Notes: generated from the sequence alone by a model not told the origin. A stretch of 64,000 nucleotides of DNA from Arthrobacter sp. SPG23 (GCF_000876655.1 NZ_JYCN01000003.1:34375-98374), one strand, 5' to 3'; shown: positions 35,184-44,537, numbered from the stretch's first letter. Numbers and translations are program-made.

Positions 35184-35816
35184 ATGCGCAAGGATTTTAG
35201 TCCCGATGTCTTGCCCGCCGGGGACTTCTACCGGCTGCTGACGGCCGTGGTTGTTCCCCGCCCCATTGCCTGGGTGTCCAGCAGGTCAGCCGACGGTGTG
35301 GACAACCTCGCCCCGCACTCCTTTTTCACTGTTGCGTCCGTGACGCCGCCCATCGTGCAGTTCACGTCGGTGGGGAGGAAGGACTCGTTGCGGAACATCC
35401 TTGACCGGGGCGAGTTCGTGGTCAACCTTGCACCGGCCGACCTCATGGCCGAGGTCAATGCGACGGGCACCAACTTCCCACCCGAGGTGAGTGAGTTCGA
35501 TGCCGCCGGCCTGACCCGCGAACAGGGCCTCACCGTTGGTGTTCCGCGGGTGGCGGAGTCCCCGGTGGCCCTGGAGTGCCGGCTGCATTCCACCCTGGTA
35601 ATGGGAGACTGCATCCTGGTCTTCGGGGAGGTCACCCATGCCGCCATTTCCACGGACGTCTTGGAGGGCAGCCACCCCCGGATCGACCTTCTGGAACCGC
35701 TGGCGCGGCTCGGCCGGGATGAATGGGGGCACCTGGGTCCGGTTGAGGAACTCGGACGTATCCGCAGGTCCGAATGGCCGGGCCATTTTCGACGGCGGGA
35801 CGAACCGGACGCCTGA
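35184..35816 (+). CDS. Flavin reductase family protein (FMN-binding split barrel)
   Basis: A 210-residue protein resembling the flavin-reductase-like split barrel: RLLTAVVVPRPIAWVSSRSADGVDNLAPHSFFTVASVTPPIVQFTS is the signature region with the FMN-binding S/T and N residues, and MGDCILVFGEV is a later strand. Members of this group often have no known substrate; some are oxidoreductase partners. No monooxygenase gene is next to it. It is 81 bases downstream of bdhA and may share a transcript. Confidence 0.85.
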   Translation: MRKDFSPDVLPAGDFYRLLTAVVVPRPIAWVSSRSADGVDNLAPHSFFTVASVTPPIVQFTSVGRKDSLRNILDRGEFVVNLAPADLMAEVNATGTNFPPEVSEFDAAGLTREQGLTVGVPRVAESPVALECRLHSTLVMGDCILVFGEVTHAAISTDVLEGSHPRIDLLEPLARLGRDEWGHLGPVEELGRIRRSEWPGHFRRRDEPDA

Positions 35817-35871
35817 CGCCCTCCCGGCCTGGCGCTGACGGGATCCGCATAAGAGACGCGATACCCACAAA

Positions 35872-35910
35872 AACGGGGCCGGCCATCCGCTACGGATGAC
35901 CGGCCCCGTT
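35872..35910 (-). terminator. Strong terminator for the ABC transporter operon
   Basis: Arms 35872-35889 and 35893-35910 pair at 17 of 18 positions around the loop CTA. On the minus strand the stem is followed by TTTTGTGG. It lies eight bases after the stop of the substrate-binding protein gene. Confidence 0.85.
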
Positions 35911-35917
35911 GCCGGTT

Positions 35918-37003
35918 CTACTTCAAGAACTCGTTCGTGTAGGTGTCTGCGAGCTGGATGTCCTTTTCGCCAACCTCAGGGTTGGCCACGCGCTGGGTTT
36001 TCAGCACCGCCTGGACGCCGTCCTCGGTGAAGGCGCCGTCCTTGCTGAGGGTTTTCTTCAGATCCTCGATCACCTTCGCGTACAAGGCTTTGTCCCCGCC
36101 CGCGAACTTCTCCGGCATTTTCGCAGCGATCTCTTCGCCCGAATGTCCGTCGATGAATTCAAGGGTGCGCTTAATCGCCTTGGCAAGTTTGCCGGCCGTC
36201 TCCTTGTTCTGGTCCAGCCAGTCAGCTTTGGCATAGAGGCTCGCTGACGGCCAGGCGTCGGCGTCGAACACTTCCTTCAGCCCTTCGGCGGTCCGGACGT
36301 CTTCCAGCAACACGGGGTCATGTCCGATCCGCTTGGTGAGCACGGAGACGTCGGGTTCGAGCATCACCGCGGCATCCACCTGCCCCTGCTCCATCGCCGC
36401 AACGGCGGACGATCCGGCGCCGATGGCGGACACGGAGGCGTCCGTCTGCTGCATGCCGTTCTTGGCGAGCAGGAACTTGATGAACATGTCCGTGGAGGAC
36501 CCGGGTGCCGTGACGCCCACGTTCTTGCCCTTGAGGTCGGCAATGGTCTTGATCTTGCCTTCGTTCTTCGGCGCCACCAACAAGGCCAGGCCGGAGGACC
36601 TGCCCATGTCCACGAAGGCCTTGACCTTCTGGTTTTTTGCCTGCATCTGGATGGTGTGCTCGTAGTACCCACTGGTCACCTGGGTGCTGCCGCCGATCAT
36701 GGCAGTCAATGCCTTCGACCCGCCCTGCAGGTCCTGAAGCTCTACGTTCACGCCCTCTTCCTGGTAGTAGCCAAGCTCCTGCGCGAGGGTCGTCGGAAGG
36801 TACGTCAGGAGCGTCTGGCCTCCGACGCCGACAATCACCTTGGTGCCTCCGGCCGCGCCGTTGGCTGCGCCTCCCGTTCCAGTCTGTCCCGGGGGTGCAG
36901 CGGATGGCGTGCCGCAGGCTGAGAGGGCCAGGGTTGCGGCTGCAACGATGGCCAATGGCCGGATGATGCTCCGGCGCCTTTGCCGGTTTTCGTTTCGAAT
37001 CAT
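35918..37003 (-). CDS. ABC transporter substrate-binding lipoprotein (NitT/TauT type)
   Basis: A 361-residue lipoprotein: basic start, membrane segment, lipobox LALSAC with Cys30. The mature protein has the NMT1/SsuA-like type II fold: VIVGVGGQTLLTYLPTTLAQELGYYQEEGVNVELQDL, then GGSKALTAMIGGSTQVTSGYYEH and GKNVGVTAPGSSTDMFIKFLL. This group binds sulfonates, nitrate, pyrimidine precursors or aromatic and aliphatic acids. The operon order is ATPase, permease, binding protein. No sulfonate-degrading gene is nearby; the divergent CoA-transferase/lyase genes suggest a carboxylic acid ligand. Confidence 0.85.
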   Translation of the reverse strand: MIRNENRQRRRSIIRPLAIVAAATLALSACGTPSAAPPGQTGTGGAANGAAGGTKVIVGVGGQTLLTYLPTTLAQELGYYQEEGVNVELQDLQGGSKALTAMIGGSTQVTSGYYEHTIQMQAKNQKVKAFVDMGRSSGLALLVAPKNEGKIKTIADLKGKNVGVTAPGSSTDMFIKFLLAKNGMQQTDASVSAIGAGSSAVAAMEQGQVDAAVMLEPDVSVLTKRIGHDPVLLEDVRTAEGLKEVFDADAWPSASLYAKADWLDQNKETAGKLAKAIKRTLEFIDGHSGEEIAAKMPEKFAGGDKALYAKVIEDLKKTLSKDGAFTEDGVQAVLKTQRVANPEVGEKDIQLADTYTNEFLK

Positions 37004-37046
37004 CGAGTGTCCCTTCGTGACAGTGATAGTGGTGTGTTGTGAGCGC

Positions 37047-37892
37047 CTAGGACGACTGAACAGGGCGCCAACGGAGCAGATGCCGCTCCAAGCGATTGAC
37101 GAGCAGGTCGATAATGAGGACCACGATCATCAGGATGAACATCCCGGCGAAGACGCCCTTGGTGTCGAAGACGCCCTGCGCCTGGGCGATCGCGTACCCC
37201 ACGCCGGCGGAAGCGCCGAGGTATTCACCAACCACCGCACCGGTGATGGCGAAGCCCACGCTGATGTGCAGGCTGGAGAAAATCCAGGTGAGGGCACTGG
37301 GAATGAAGACGTGGCGGAGCAGTTGCTTCTCGGACGCCCCCAGCATCCGGGCATTGTCAACGAGAACGCGGTCAACGCTCTTCACACCCTCAAGGGTGTT
37401 GAAAAAGACAATGAAGAAAACCAGGGTGAATCCGAATGCCACCTTTGACCAGATTCCCAGACCGAACCAGAGCAGGAAGATCGGGGCCAGGACAACGCGG
37501 GGGAGCGCGTTGAACATTTGCAGGAACGGGTCCAGAAGCCGCTCAAGAAAGCGCACGCGGGCCAGGACGAAGCCGAGGAGGAGCCCTGCGGCAGCCCCCA
37601 CGATGAAGGCGAGTATGGCCTCCTGCATGGTGACCCACAGGTGGGGGAAGACGAATCCGGACGACACCCAGACCCAGACGGTCTGGAAGATATCCGAGGG
37701 AAGCGGAAAGAAGAACTCGTCCACCACACCGGTCCGCACGGAAAGCTCCCACGCGCCAAGGACCGCGAGCGTCAGGAGGAGCTGGGTGCTTCGCATCGCC
37801 AGCGGGGACATCTCAGTCCGGGCCGTCCGGCGGCGTGTGCCCGGCTCCAGTGCTGCGGAAAGTCCGTTTTTCTTTGATCCAACGATAGTCAT
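37047..37892 (-). CDS. ABC transporter permease (SsuC/TauC type)
   Basis: A 281-residue protein with six membrane segments after a hydrophilic start. The conserved EAA-like loop is seen as NARMLGASEKQLLRHVFIPSALTWIFSSLHISVGFA. The start overlaps the ATPase gene stop (ATGA), and the binding-protein gene follows after 43 bases. It should form a homodimer channel energised by the ATPase of the next entry. Confidence 0.85.
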   Translation of the reverse strand: MTIVGSKKNGLSAALEPGTRRRTARTEMSPLAMRSTQLLLTLAVLGAWELSVRTGVVDEFFFPLPSDIFQTVWVWVSSGFVFPHLWVTMQEAILAFIVGAAAGLLLGFVLARVRFLERLLDPFLQMFNALPRVVLAPIFLLWFGLGIWSKVAFGFTLVFFIVFFNTLEGVKSVDRVLVDNARMLGASEKQLLRHVFIPSALTWIFSSLHISVGFAITGAVVGEYLGASAGVGYAIAQAQGVFDTKGVFAGMFILMIVVLIIDLLVNRLERHLLRWRPVQSS

Positions 37893-38731
37893 GCGACGTC
37901 GCCTTCCTCCGCCATTGCCGTTTCGTAGGTCTTCGAAACTTCGATCTTCAACCTGCCCCAGATCTCACGGTGCAACGCCACGAACTGGGGGTCATCGCGG
38001 ATATCGAGCAGGTCGCGCGGACGTGGAATATCGATTTCGTAGCTTCCGACCACCGTGCTCCCGGGTCCGGCGCCCAGGATGACCACTTCGTCGGAAAGCG
38101 CGATGGCTTCATCCAGGTCATGGGTGATGAAGACCACCGCCTTGCCCGATTCCTGCCACAGCTGAAGCAGTTCGTTCTCCATGATTTGCCGGGTCTGCAC
38201 ATCGAGTGCTGAAAACGGCTCGTCCATGAGCAGGACGTCCGGATTGACGATCCAGGCCTGGGCGATGGCGGTGCGTTTACGCATGCCGCCGCTGAGCTGG
38301 TGCGGGTAGCGGTCAGCGAAGTTCTTGAGTCCGACTTTCTCCAGCCAGCGCCGTGCTTCCGCATGGGCTTCCGACTTCGATACCCCGGCCATGGTCAGGC
38401 CGAGGCTCACGTTGTCAATCACCGTCTTCCAGGGCAGGAGGGGGTCCTGCTGGAACATGTAGGAAGCGCGTCGGTTGACGCCGTTTACGGGTTCCCCGAA
38501 GCTCATCACTTCGCCAGCGCTTGGGTTCAGGAGCCCTGCCGCCATGTTGAGGATGGTGGACTTGCCGGAACCGGTGGGACCCACGATCGAGACAAACCTG
38601 CCGGGCTCGACTTTGAGGTTGATGTCCCGGACGGCAAAGTAGGTCTCACCCCCGGGCGTGGGGAACTGCCTGGTGCACCCGGCGAGCTCCACCGCGTACT
38701 TGGACTTGTCTGCCTGTGCAGCTGGCATCAT
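37889..38731 (-). CDS. ABC transporter ATP-binding protein (SsuB/TauB type)
   Basis: About 280 residues from the ATG at 38731 (MMPAAQADKSKYAVEL), with GGGAAGAG upstream; the frame reaches 38851. Walker A is GPTGSGKST, a Q-loop lies at MFQQDPLLPWKTV, the signature is LSGGMRKR, Walker B is VLLMDEPFSALD and the switch His is in VFITHDLDEA. This matches SsuB/TauB/NrtD ATPases. It is the first gene of the operon; its start region faces the divergent IclR gene. Confidence 0.9.
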   Translation of the reverse strand: MMPAAQADKSKYAVELAGCTRQFPTPGGETYFAVRDINLKVEPGRFVSIVGPTGSGKSTILNMAAGLLNPSAGEVMSFGEPVNGVNRRASYMFQQDPLLPWKTVIDNVSLGLTMAGVSKSEAHAEARRWLEKVGLKNFADRYPHQLSGGMRKRTAIAQAWIVNPDVLLMDEPFSALDVQTRQIMENELLQLWQESGKAVVFITHDLDEAIALSDEVVILGAGPGSTVVGSYEIDIPRPRDLLDIRDDPQFVALHREIWGRLKIEVSKTYETAMAEEGDVA

Positions 38732-38983
38732 TGCACTCTTCCCGGCCCGCGCTGGCCGATTTGTTGTCGCTGCTGATTCTGCGCGGACGAACGTGTTGCG
38801 TCGTCCACGTGCCCGCTTCGTCGGCTTTGGCGAGTTGGGCACCTTTTCCACATCGTGGGTTCACCATCAGGATGTGGACCCGATGCTAGCAGTAACCTGC
38901 ATCACACTCAACGATCCCGCTGAAACTTTCCCGAGGGCCGTCAACCAGGCTCAGCTTGTGGGCGGGGCTCATACACTTTGTCC

Positions 38984-39781
38984 ATGAGCCCCAACGAATC
39001 ATCGGTCACGCCCTTGCTGGTTCTCCGAAAGATCACCGCCATCCTTGACGCTTTTTCCCTCGCCCAGCCGGAGCTTTCCCTGGCGGGAATCCGGGCGGCC
39101 ACGGGAATGCCCCACTCCACTGTCCAGCGTCTGGTCGCGAACATGGTCCAGGAGGGGATCCTGGACCGGAGCGGAGACCGGTTCCGCGTCGGGGTTCGGA
39201 TGGCCCACTGGGCTGCGCCGGCCACCCAGGGCCTGGACTTTCTGGAACTACTGACGCCCGTTCTGCGAAGGCTGCGGGATGAACTCGGTGAAACAGCATG
39301 CATCTTCCGGGAATCCCAGGGAAAGCGGGTGTGCATTGCGCTCGCCGAGACCCGGCGGATGCTCAGGCGGGTCGTGCAGGTGGGCGAGATCATGCCGCTC
39401 CACGTGGGTGCCGCGGGCCGCGTGCTGCTGGCCTGGAACCCGGACGTTGCCGAGCAGGTCTACCGATCCGGACTGCATTCGCTGACGGACCAGACGATCA
39501 CGGATGCTACGAGCCTGGAGGCCGCCGTCGCCAAGACCCGGGCTGACGGATTCGCCATCACCACGGGTGAGCGGGTCTCGGGTGCGAGCGGAATCTCGGC
39601 TCCGATCTTCGGTCCGCAGGCGGAACTGTACGGCGCGCTGACCGTGATGGGGCCGGCCATGAGGATGCCCTACGATGTGTGCGCCTCGTGGCTTGAGCCC
39701 GTCCTCGCGGCGGCGGAAGAGGCCACGAGGGTCATCGGAGGAGCGATCCCGCAGGAGGGGCTACCCACATCGTGGATTTAG
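38984..39781 (+). CDS. IclR family transcriptional regulator
   Basis: About 265 residues from the ATG at 38984. The winged helix is PLLVLRKITAILDAFSLAQPELSLAGIRAATGMPHSTVQRLVANMVQEGIL. The effector domain has the usual IclR core (GETACIFRESQGKRVCIALAE, PLHVGAAGRVLLAW and FAITTGERVSGASGISAPIFG). It lies between the divergent ABC operon and the downstream CoA-transferase/lyase pair and probably controls both. Confidence 0.9.
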   Translation: MSPNESSVTPLLVLRKITAILDAFSLAQPELSLAGIRAATGMPHSTVQRLVANMVQEGILDRSGDRFRVGVRMAHWAAPATQGLDFLELLTPVLRRLRDELGETACIFRESQGKRVCIALAETRRMLRRVVQVGEIMPLHVGAAGRVLLAWNPDVAEQVYRSGLHSLTDQTITDATSLEAAVAKTRADGFAITTGERVSGASGISAPIFGPQAELYGALTVMGPAMRMPYDVCASWLEPVLAAAEEATRVIGGAIPQEGLPTSWI

Positions 39782-39914
39782 GTCCACAATATGAAATAGT
39801 CTGGCGCCCGGGAAAAACATCTCACTAGGCTTCCCGCTAACCGAATCCGTGACGGTTGCCGTGGATTTACCGGTGACCGCAGACCACCGGCGCCCGCAGA
39901 ACAGGAGTCCAAAG

Positions 39915-41186
39915 ATGGTGAAGGTTTCCGAGACGCCCACGCACGACGACACGTCAAGCGCTGTGTCCGTGCCCGATGTCCCGCAGCAGGCCATGCCCCT
40001 GGCCGGCGTGCGGGTCCTGGAGCTGGGATCCCTCATTGCTGGTCCGTTCGCGGGACGGCAGCTTGCCGACTTCGGCGCGGAAGTCATCAAGATCGAATCG
40101 CCGGACCGTCCGGATCCAATGCGGGAATGGGGCCGGGCGCGCGTGGACGGCCACACGCTGTGGTGGTCCGTGCAGTCCCGCGGCAAGAAGTGCGTGACGC
40201 TGGACCTGAAGTCCCCGCGCGGACGCGAGCTGTTCCTTGAGCTGTGCGAGGAGGCGGACGTCATCCTGGAGAACTTCCGCCCCGGCACGCTCGAAAAATT
40301 GGGGCTTTCCCCTGAGGAGGTCTGGCGGGTGAACCCTGGTCTTATCATTGCCAGGGTGTCCGGCTACGGCCAGACAGGGCCCGACGCGCACAAGCCGGGC
40401 TACGCCTCCGTTGCCGAGGCGCGGGGAGGCTTGCGATACCTCAACGGATATCCTGACCAGGCCCCGCCGCGCACCGGCATCTCGCTGGGGGACAGCCTGG
40501 CGTCGCTCTATGCCCTGCAGGGAATTTTGCTGGCCCTGTACTGGAGGGATGCCCGCGGAGGAACAGGCCAGGTAGTGGACGTGTCCCTCGTGGAAGCATG
40601 CTTTTCGCTCCTGGAAAGCGCAGTGCCGGATTACGCGGCAACCGGCGTTGTTCCCGGCCCCAGCGGCTCAGGACTGAAAGGGATCGCGCCGTCCAACATC
40701 TTCCGTTCCGCCGACGGAAAGTGGGTGGTGATCGCCGCGAACCAGGACTCTGTCTTCGTGCGGTTGGCTGCCGCCATGGGACGCTCCGAACTGGCGTCGG
40801 ACGCACGCTACAGCAACCATGCGGCGCGGGGCGTGCACCAGGAAGAGCTGGAGTCCCTCATTGCCGAATGGGCCGCCGGCTACAACCATGACGAGCTCAC
40901 CTCGTTGTTGGACCGGCACTCCGTGCCCAACAGCCCGGTCAGCAGCATCGAGGACATTTTCGCTGATCCACAGCTGCGCGCCAGGGGAATGTTGGTGGAC
41001 GTCCCGGACGAGCAGCTGGGTACCGTTGTGCAACCCGGGATCATTCCGAAGTTGACGCGCAGCGCCGGGGAGATCGGCTGGAGCGGTCCCCTGACGCCGG
41101 GCTTCCACAACCGCGACATTTACGAGGGCCTGTTGGGGCTCTCCGACAAGGACCTGCAGGACGCTCGGGCGGAAGGTGCCATCTGA
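39915..41186 (+). CDS. CaiB/BaiF family (class III) CoA-transferase
   Basis: About 423 residues from the ATG at 39915, behind AGGAG; a frame to 39849 has no support. It has the conserved start PLAGVRVLELGSLIAGPFAGRQLADFGAEVIKIE and DVILENFRPGTLEKLGLSPEEV. In KPGYASVAEARGGLRYLNG, an Ala occupies the place where formyl-CoA transferase-like enzymes have a catalytic Asp. Class III enzymes move CoA between acids. The lyase gene overlaps the stop by one base, so the two probably work in sequence: activation, then cleavage. Confidence 0.85.
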   Translation: MVKVSETPTHDDTSSAVSVPDVPQQAMPLAGVRVLELGSLIAGPFAGRQLADFGAEVIKIESPDRPDPMREWGRARVDGHTLWWSVQSRGKKCVTLDLKSPRGRELFLELCEEADVILENFRPGTLEKLGLSPEEVWRVNPGLIIARVSGYGQTGPDAHKPGYASVAEARGGLRYLNGYPDQAPPRTGISLGDSLASLYALQGILLALYWRDARGGTGQVVDVSLVEACFSLLESAVPDYAATGVVPGPSGSGLKGIAPSNIFRSADGKWVVIAANQDSVFVRLAAAMGRSELASDARYSNHAARGVHQEELESLIAEWAAGYNHDELTSLLDRHSVPNSPVSSIEDIFADPQLRARGMLVDVPDEQLGTVVQPGIIPKLTRSAGEIGWSGPLTPGFHNRDIYEGLLGLSDKDLQDARAEGAI

Positions 41187-42103
41187 TGAATGACATGCAG
41201 GCTTCACGGTCAGTTTCCATCGTGGATGTCAGTCCCCGGGACGGACTCCAGAATGAGAAGGTGCCCGTCAGCGCCGATGACAAGTTGCGCCTCATCCACG
41301 AGCTCATCTCCCTGGGCGCGCGCAGGATTGAGGCCGTCAGTTTTGTGAACCCCAGGAAAGTCCCGCAGATGGCGGACGCGGATGCGGTCATGGCCGGGGT
41401 GCCCAGGGACACAGGCGCCAGCTTCATCGGGCTGGTCCTGAATACCCGCGGCGCGCTCCGCGCCGTTGACGCCGGCGTGGACGAGATGAATTATGTGCTG
41501 CCGGTGACGGACGCCTTTGCTGCTGCCAACCAGAACACCACCGTCGCCGCCGCCCTCGACGCCCTGGAAGAGGTGTCCGCCATTGCCGCAGCGGCGTCGA
41601 TTCCGCTCACGGTGACGGCGGCCGTGGCATTTGGCTGTCCCTATCAGGGTGACGTGCCCAAGGAACAGACTCTCGCCGTCGTCCGCAGTGCCCTGCAGCG
41701 TGGGACGCTGGCCGAGGTCGCCCTCGCGGACACGATCGGCTGCGCCGTCCCGTGGCAGGTCGGCGATGTGTTCGCCGGGCTGCGCTCGGAGACCGATGTG
41801 CAGCTGCGGGCGCATTTTCACGAAACGCGCCACACAGCGCTGGCCAACACGTACGCCGCCATGGCCGCGGGCGTCGGAGTATTCGACAGCGCGGTAGGGG
41901 GCCTGGGCGGCTGTCCCTTCGCGCCGGGCGCCGCAGGCAACATCTCCACCGAAGACCTGGCATGGATGCTGGAACGCGCGGGGTTCGAGACCTCAATTGA
42001 TCCGTTGCGGGCAACGGAACTTGGCCGCTGGATCTGCGACAAAGTGGCAACTGCCCCACGCTCCGGGCTGTCCGCCGCGGGGGTGTTTCCGCAGAAGGCC
42101 TGA
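41186..42103 (+). CDS. Hydroxymethylglutaryl-CoA lyase family protein
   Basis: A 305-residue TIM-barrel lyase. VDVSPRDGLQNEKVPVSADDK holds the catalytic Arg and metal-binding Asp, and RAHFHETRHTALANT supplies the two metal His residues (the usual HDTYGQ is HETRHT here). GGLGGCPFAPGAAGN contains the catalytic loop Cys. HMG-CoA lyases give acetyl-CoA and acetoacetate; relatives cleave citramalyl-CoA-like thioesters. The altered metal-loop sequence leaves the exact substrate open. The start overlaps the CoA-transferase stop (TGATG). Confidence 0.85.
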   Translation: MNDMQASRSVSIVDVSPRDGLQNEKVPVSADDKLRLIHELISLGARRIEAVSFVNPRKVPQMADADAVMAGVPRDTGASFIGLVLNTRGALRAVDAGVDEMNYVLPVTDAFAAANQNTTVAAALDALEEVSAIAAAASIPLTVTAAVAFGCPYQGDVPKEQTLAVVRSALQRGTLAEVALADTIGCAVPWQVGDVFAGLRSETDVQLRAHFHETRHTALANTYAAMAAGVGVFDSAVGGLGGCPFAPGAAGNISTEDLAWMLERAGFETSIDPLRATELGRWICDKVATAPRSGLSAAGVFPQKA

Positions 42104-42143
42104 ACGCGGCTGTCCTCCTGCAGGCCCATCCCGCAGACGGAGG

Positions 42144-42422
42144 CTAGTCCGGCATCCGCACCTGGCGGTAGTCGTAGTAGAGCACTTCGGGCACCAGGTC
42201 GGGGTGGGCGTCTGCGGCCGTCCGCAGGCCCAGCGATGAGCCGCGGATCACCGCCACCACGCCGAGCCTGCGGCCGTTGAAGGGGTCCTCGCCGAGGACG
42301 ACGTCCCCCACCTTGTAGGGCACGGCAGCCGTACGCACCTTCTCGGCTGCATCGCTGAGCCAGGAGGCCAATCGGCCCCTGTCCCGGGGGAGGACAGACG
42401 GTGAAGCTGGAAGAACCTTCAT
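42144..42422 (-). CDS. Small hypothetical protein
   Basis: About 92 residues from the ATG at 42422 (MKVLPASPSVLPRD), eight bases behind AAAGGAG. The second half is beta-rich: VPYKVGDVVLGEDPFNGRRLGVVAVIRGSSLGLRTAAD, which could be a small SH3-like barrel, ending LYYDYRQVRMPD. I do not recognise a family. It is convergent with the HMG-CoA-lyase gene (40-base gap) and lies upstream of a long gap before the permease gene. Confidence 0.5.
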   Translation of the reverse strand: MKVLPASPSVLPRDRGRLASWLSDAAEKVRTAAVPYKVGDVVLGEDPFNGRRLGVVAVIRGSSLGLRTAADAHPDLVPEVLYYDYRQVRMPD

Positions 42423-42600
42423 CAAAACCACTCCTTTGCAGTGCCCGGACCAGCAGGACGTGCAGGCGGTCCCGAAGCTGCAGCAAAGAGTTCAAATGTC
42501 CGGTCTGCGCCTGGTGTCTAACCTATGAGCCAAACCCCACGCGTCGCATGCGTAACTCCTACCCCTTCTGTACCGTCCAACACTCGGAATTTTTTCCGGA

Positions 42601-44124
42601 CTACTTGCCCGGCTCAGCGGGTGCTGAGGCCGTCTCGTCCACCAGTTCGGCGCGGATTCGGCCATGGCCCCGGACCCACGCGCGGTAGGCAAGCACCAGC
42701 AGGCCCAGCCACACGGCACCCACGTAGAGGGCAACCCGGCTATCCTCGAACGCCCCCAGGATCACGATCACCAGGGCCATGAACGCGATGGTCAGGATAG
42801 AAGCTGCAGGCCACCAGGGGGAGGGAAATTCCGACGCCGGCAGCCGCTTGCGGGCGATCTCCCGTTTCATGGCCACATGGGACGCCAGGATCATGACCCA
42901 CACCCAGACAGTGGCGAAGGTAGCGATTGAGGCGATGAGCAGGAACACATCCTCAGGGATCACGGCGTTGAGCACCACTCCCACCAGCAGGACGACGGTC
43001 ATCATCACCACGGTCATCCACGGCACCCCGTTGCGGGAAACCTTGCCGAAGCTGGCGGGGGCGTGGCCCTGCCGGGCCAATCCGAAGAGGATGCGGCCGG
43101 CGCCGAAAATGTCGCTGTTGATGGCGGACAGGGCTGCGGTGATCACCACGGCGTTCAGGATGTGCGGGGCGGCGGGAATGCCGAGGCCGCTGAAGATCTG
43201 GACGAACGGGCTGCCGTTGGTGCCCACCTCGTTCCACGGGAACAGGCTCATCAGTACGGCCAGGGTCAGCACGTAGAACAGCAGCACACGCACGGGCACG
43301 GTGTTGACGGCCTTGGGGATGACCTTCTTGGGGTCGGCCGCTTCACCGGCCGTGACGCCGATGGTTTCGATCCCGCCGAAGGCGAACATCACGACGGCGA
43401 ACGAGGCCAGGAGCCCTTCGAAGCCGTTGGGGAACAGGCCTCCGTGCTCCACAAGGTTGCCGATCCCCGGAGCGACGGTTGCCCCGCCGGCCTGGAAACC
43501 GAAGATGATGATCGCGGCACCGCCGGCGATCATGGCGACGATGGCCACGACTTTGATCAGCGAGAACCAGAACTCCAGCTCTCCGAATACCTTGACGCTG
43601 AGCAGGTTCAGGGCCGCCAGGAAGAAGATGACGGCCAGGACCCAGATCCACCGCTCCACTTCCGGGAACCAGAACCCCATATAGATGCTGAAGGCCGTGA
43701 CGTCCGCGATGGCCACGATCGCCATCTCGAAGACGTACGTCCAGCCGGTCACGAAACCGGCCAGCGGGCCGAGGTAGCGGCTGGCATACTGGCCGAAGGA
43801 TCCGGAAACAGGGTGCCGCACGGCCATTTCGCCCAGCGCACGCATCACCATGAACACGGCGGCGCCGCCGATCATGTAGGCCAGGAGGACCGCCGGACCG
43901 GCTTTCTGGATGGCGGAGGCAGAGCCGTAGAACAGGCCCGTGCCGATGGCCGACCCCAGGGCCATGAAGCGGATGTGGCGGACGTTGAGCCCGCGGTTCA
44001 GGACGGTGTCGACGGCGGTGCCGGCGGCGGCGCGGACACTGCTTCCGGCGGCTCCTGATGCCGGGGTGGTGTTTGCGGGCGCCGCTTGTCCTGTTGTCTT
44101 GGCTGCTGTTGGGGCTTGTTGCAT
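42601..44124 (-). CDS. Amino acid permease (APC superfamily, AAT family), probable histidine or proline transporter
   Basis: A 507-residue protein with twelve membrane segments. The N-terminal 40 residues are Ala/Thr-rich. [47 protein letters not shown] is the AAT-family helix 1 with the G-S-A-I-G-T-G motif. Later [19 protein letters not shown] matches the helix 6 motif of the ProY/HutT/AroP group. It lies next to the histidine-utilisation genes, so histidine is a reasonable substrate, but no HutR-like box was found in front of it, so the link is by position only. Confidence 0.85.
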   Translation of the reverse strand: MQQAPTAAKTTGQAAPANTTPASGAAGSSVRAAAGTAVDTVLNRGLNVRHIRFMALGSAIGTGLFYGSASAIQKAGPAVLLAYMIGGAAVFMVMRALGEMAVRHPVSGSFGQYASRYLGPLAGFVTGWTYVFEMAIVAIADVTAFSIYMGFWFPEVERWIWVLAVIFFLAALNLLSVKVFGELEFWFSLIKVVAIVAMIAGGAAIIIFGFQAGGATVAPGIGNLVEHGGLFPNGFEGLLASFAVVMFAFGGIETIGVTAGEAADPKKVIPKAVNTVPVRVLLFYVLTLAVLMSLFPWNEVGTNGSPFVQIFSGLGIPAAPHILNAVVITAALSAINSDIFGAGRILFGLARQGHAPASFGKVSRNGVPWMTVVMMTVVLLVGVVLNAVIPEDVFLLIASIATFATVWVWVMILASHVAMKREIARKRLPASEFPSPWWPAASILTIAFMALVIVILGAFEDSRVALYVGAVWLGLLVLAYRAWVRGHGRIRAELVDETASAPAEPGK

Positions 44125-44216
44125 GCGAATACCTTCTCGTCATTGGGAGGGGGATCGCTATCCAGCAGACCATTTTCGCGGCCTACGTGATGAGCCTCAC
44201 GGGGCTTTGGTGTCTT

Positions 44217-44537
44217 TCATTTCAGACTGTCCGTTGCTCGTCCGCTTTTCCCCTCCAGCGCGAACGGACAGTTGCGGCCCCCGCTGCCAGGCGCGAACGG
44301 GCGGTTATGGCCCCGATGCCTGCCTGGACGCATGGCTGAGGTCGCCCGGATGGAAGCCGGAATGGCCGCCCTGAAAGTGCACCTCGTCGCCGGATACGTT
44401 GAAACAGCCGCGGCCATCGCGCCGCCGCCAGCGTTCCGGGAGAACACGAACGGTGCTTTCGAGTCCGGCTTCGGGAGCCAGATGGCGAGGTGGACCAGTC
44501 CGTGGGCGATCAGGAACAGCCCGGCAATCCACTGCAT
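44217..44537 (-). pseudogene. Possible remnant of a small membrane-protein gene
   Basis: From the ATG at 44537, behind an excellent GGGGAGG, the frame begins MQWIAGLFLIAHGLVHLAIWLPKPDSKAPF, a convincing membrane-protein N-terminus. After about residue 35 the reading (GGGAMAAAVSTYPATRCTFRAAIP...) has no membrane segments and unlikely composition. It then runs into the repeat DNA at 44226-44320. I read this as a gene whose 3' part was lost or replaced. It could also be a real 106-residue lineage-specific protein. Confidence 0.35.
44226..44272. repeat. Intergenic hairpin D of the hut-region hairpin group
   Basis: Arms 44226-44235 (ACTGTCCGTT) and 44263-44272 pair perfectly over ten bases, with CGCTTTTCCC in the loop. 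A degenerate second copy of the right arm and its flank (GCGCGAACGGNCNGTT, then GGCCCC) follows at about 44292-44315. It resembles the hairpins at 45617, 47532 and 53288 in build. Confidence 0.6.

Noticed and set aside
42578..42600. A-rich/T-rich CGGAATTTTTTCCGG stretch after the amino acid permease stop, as a terminator
   Set aside because: The stem is only five bases and the T-run lies in the loop, so it is unlikely to be a functional intrinsic terminator.
44125..44216. HutR-like box in front of the amino acid permease
   Set aside because: No sequence close to TCTGGNATCCCGGA is present in this leader, so histidine control of the permease is not claimed.
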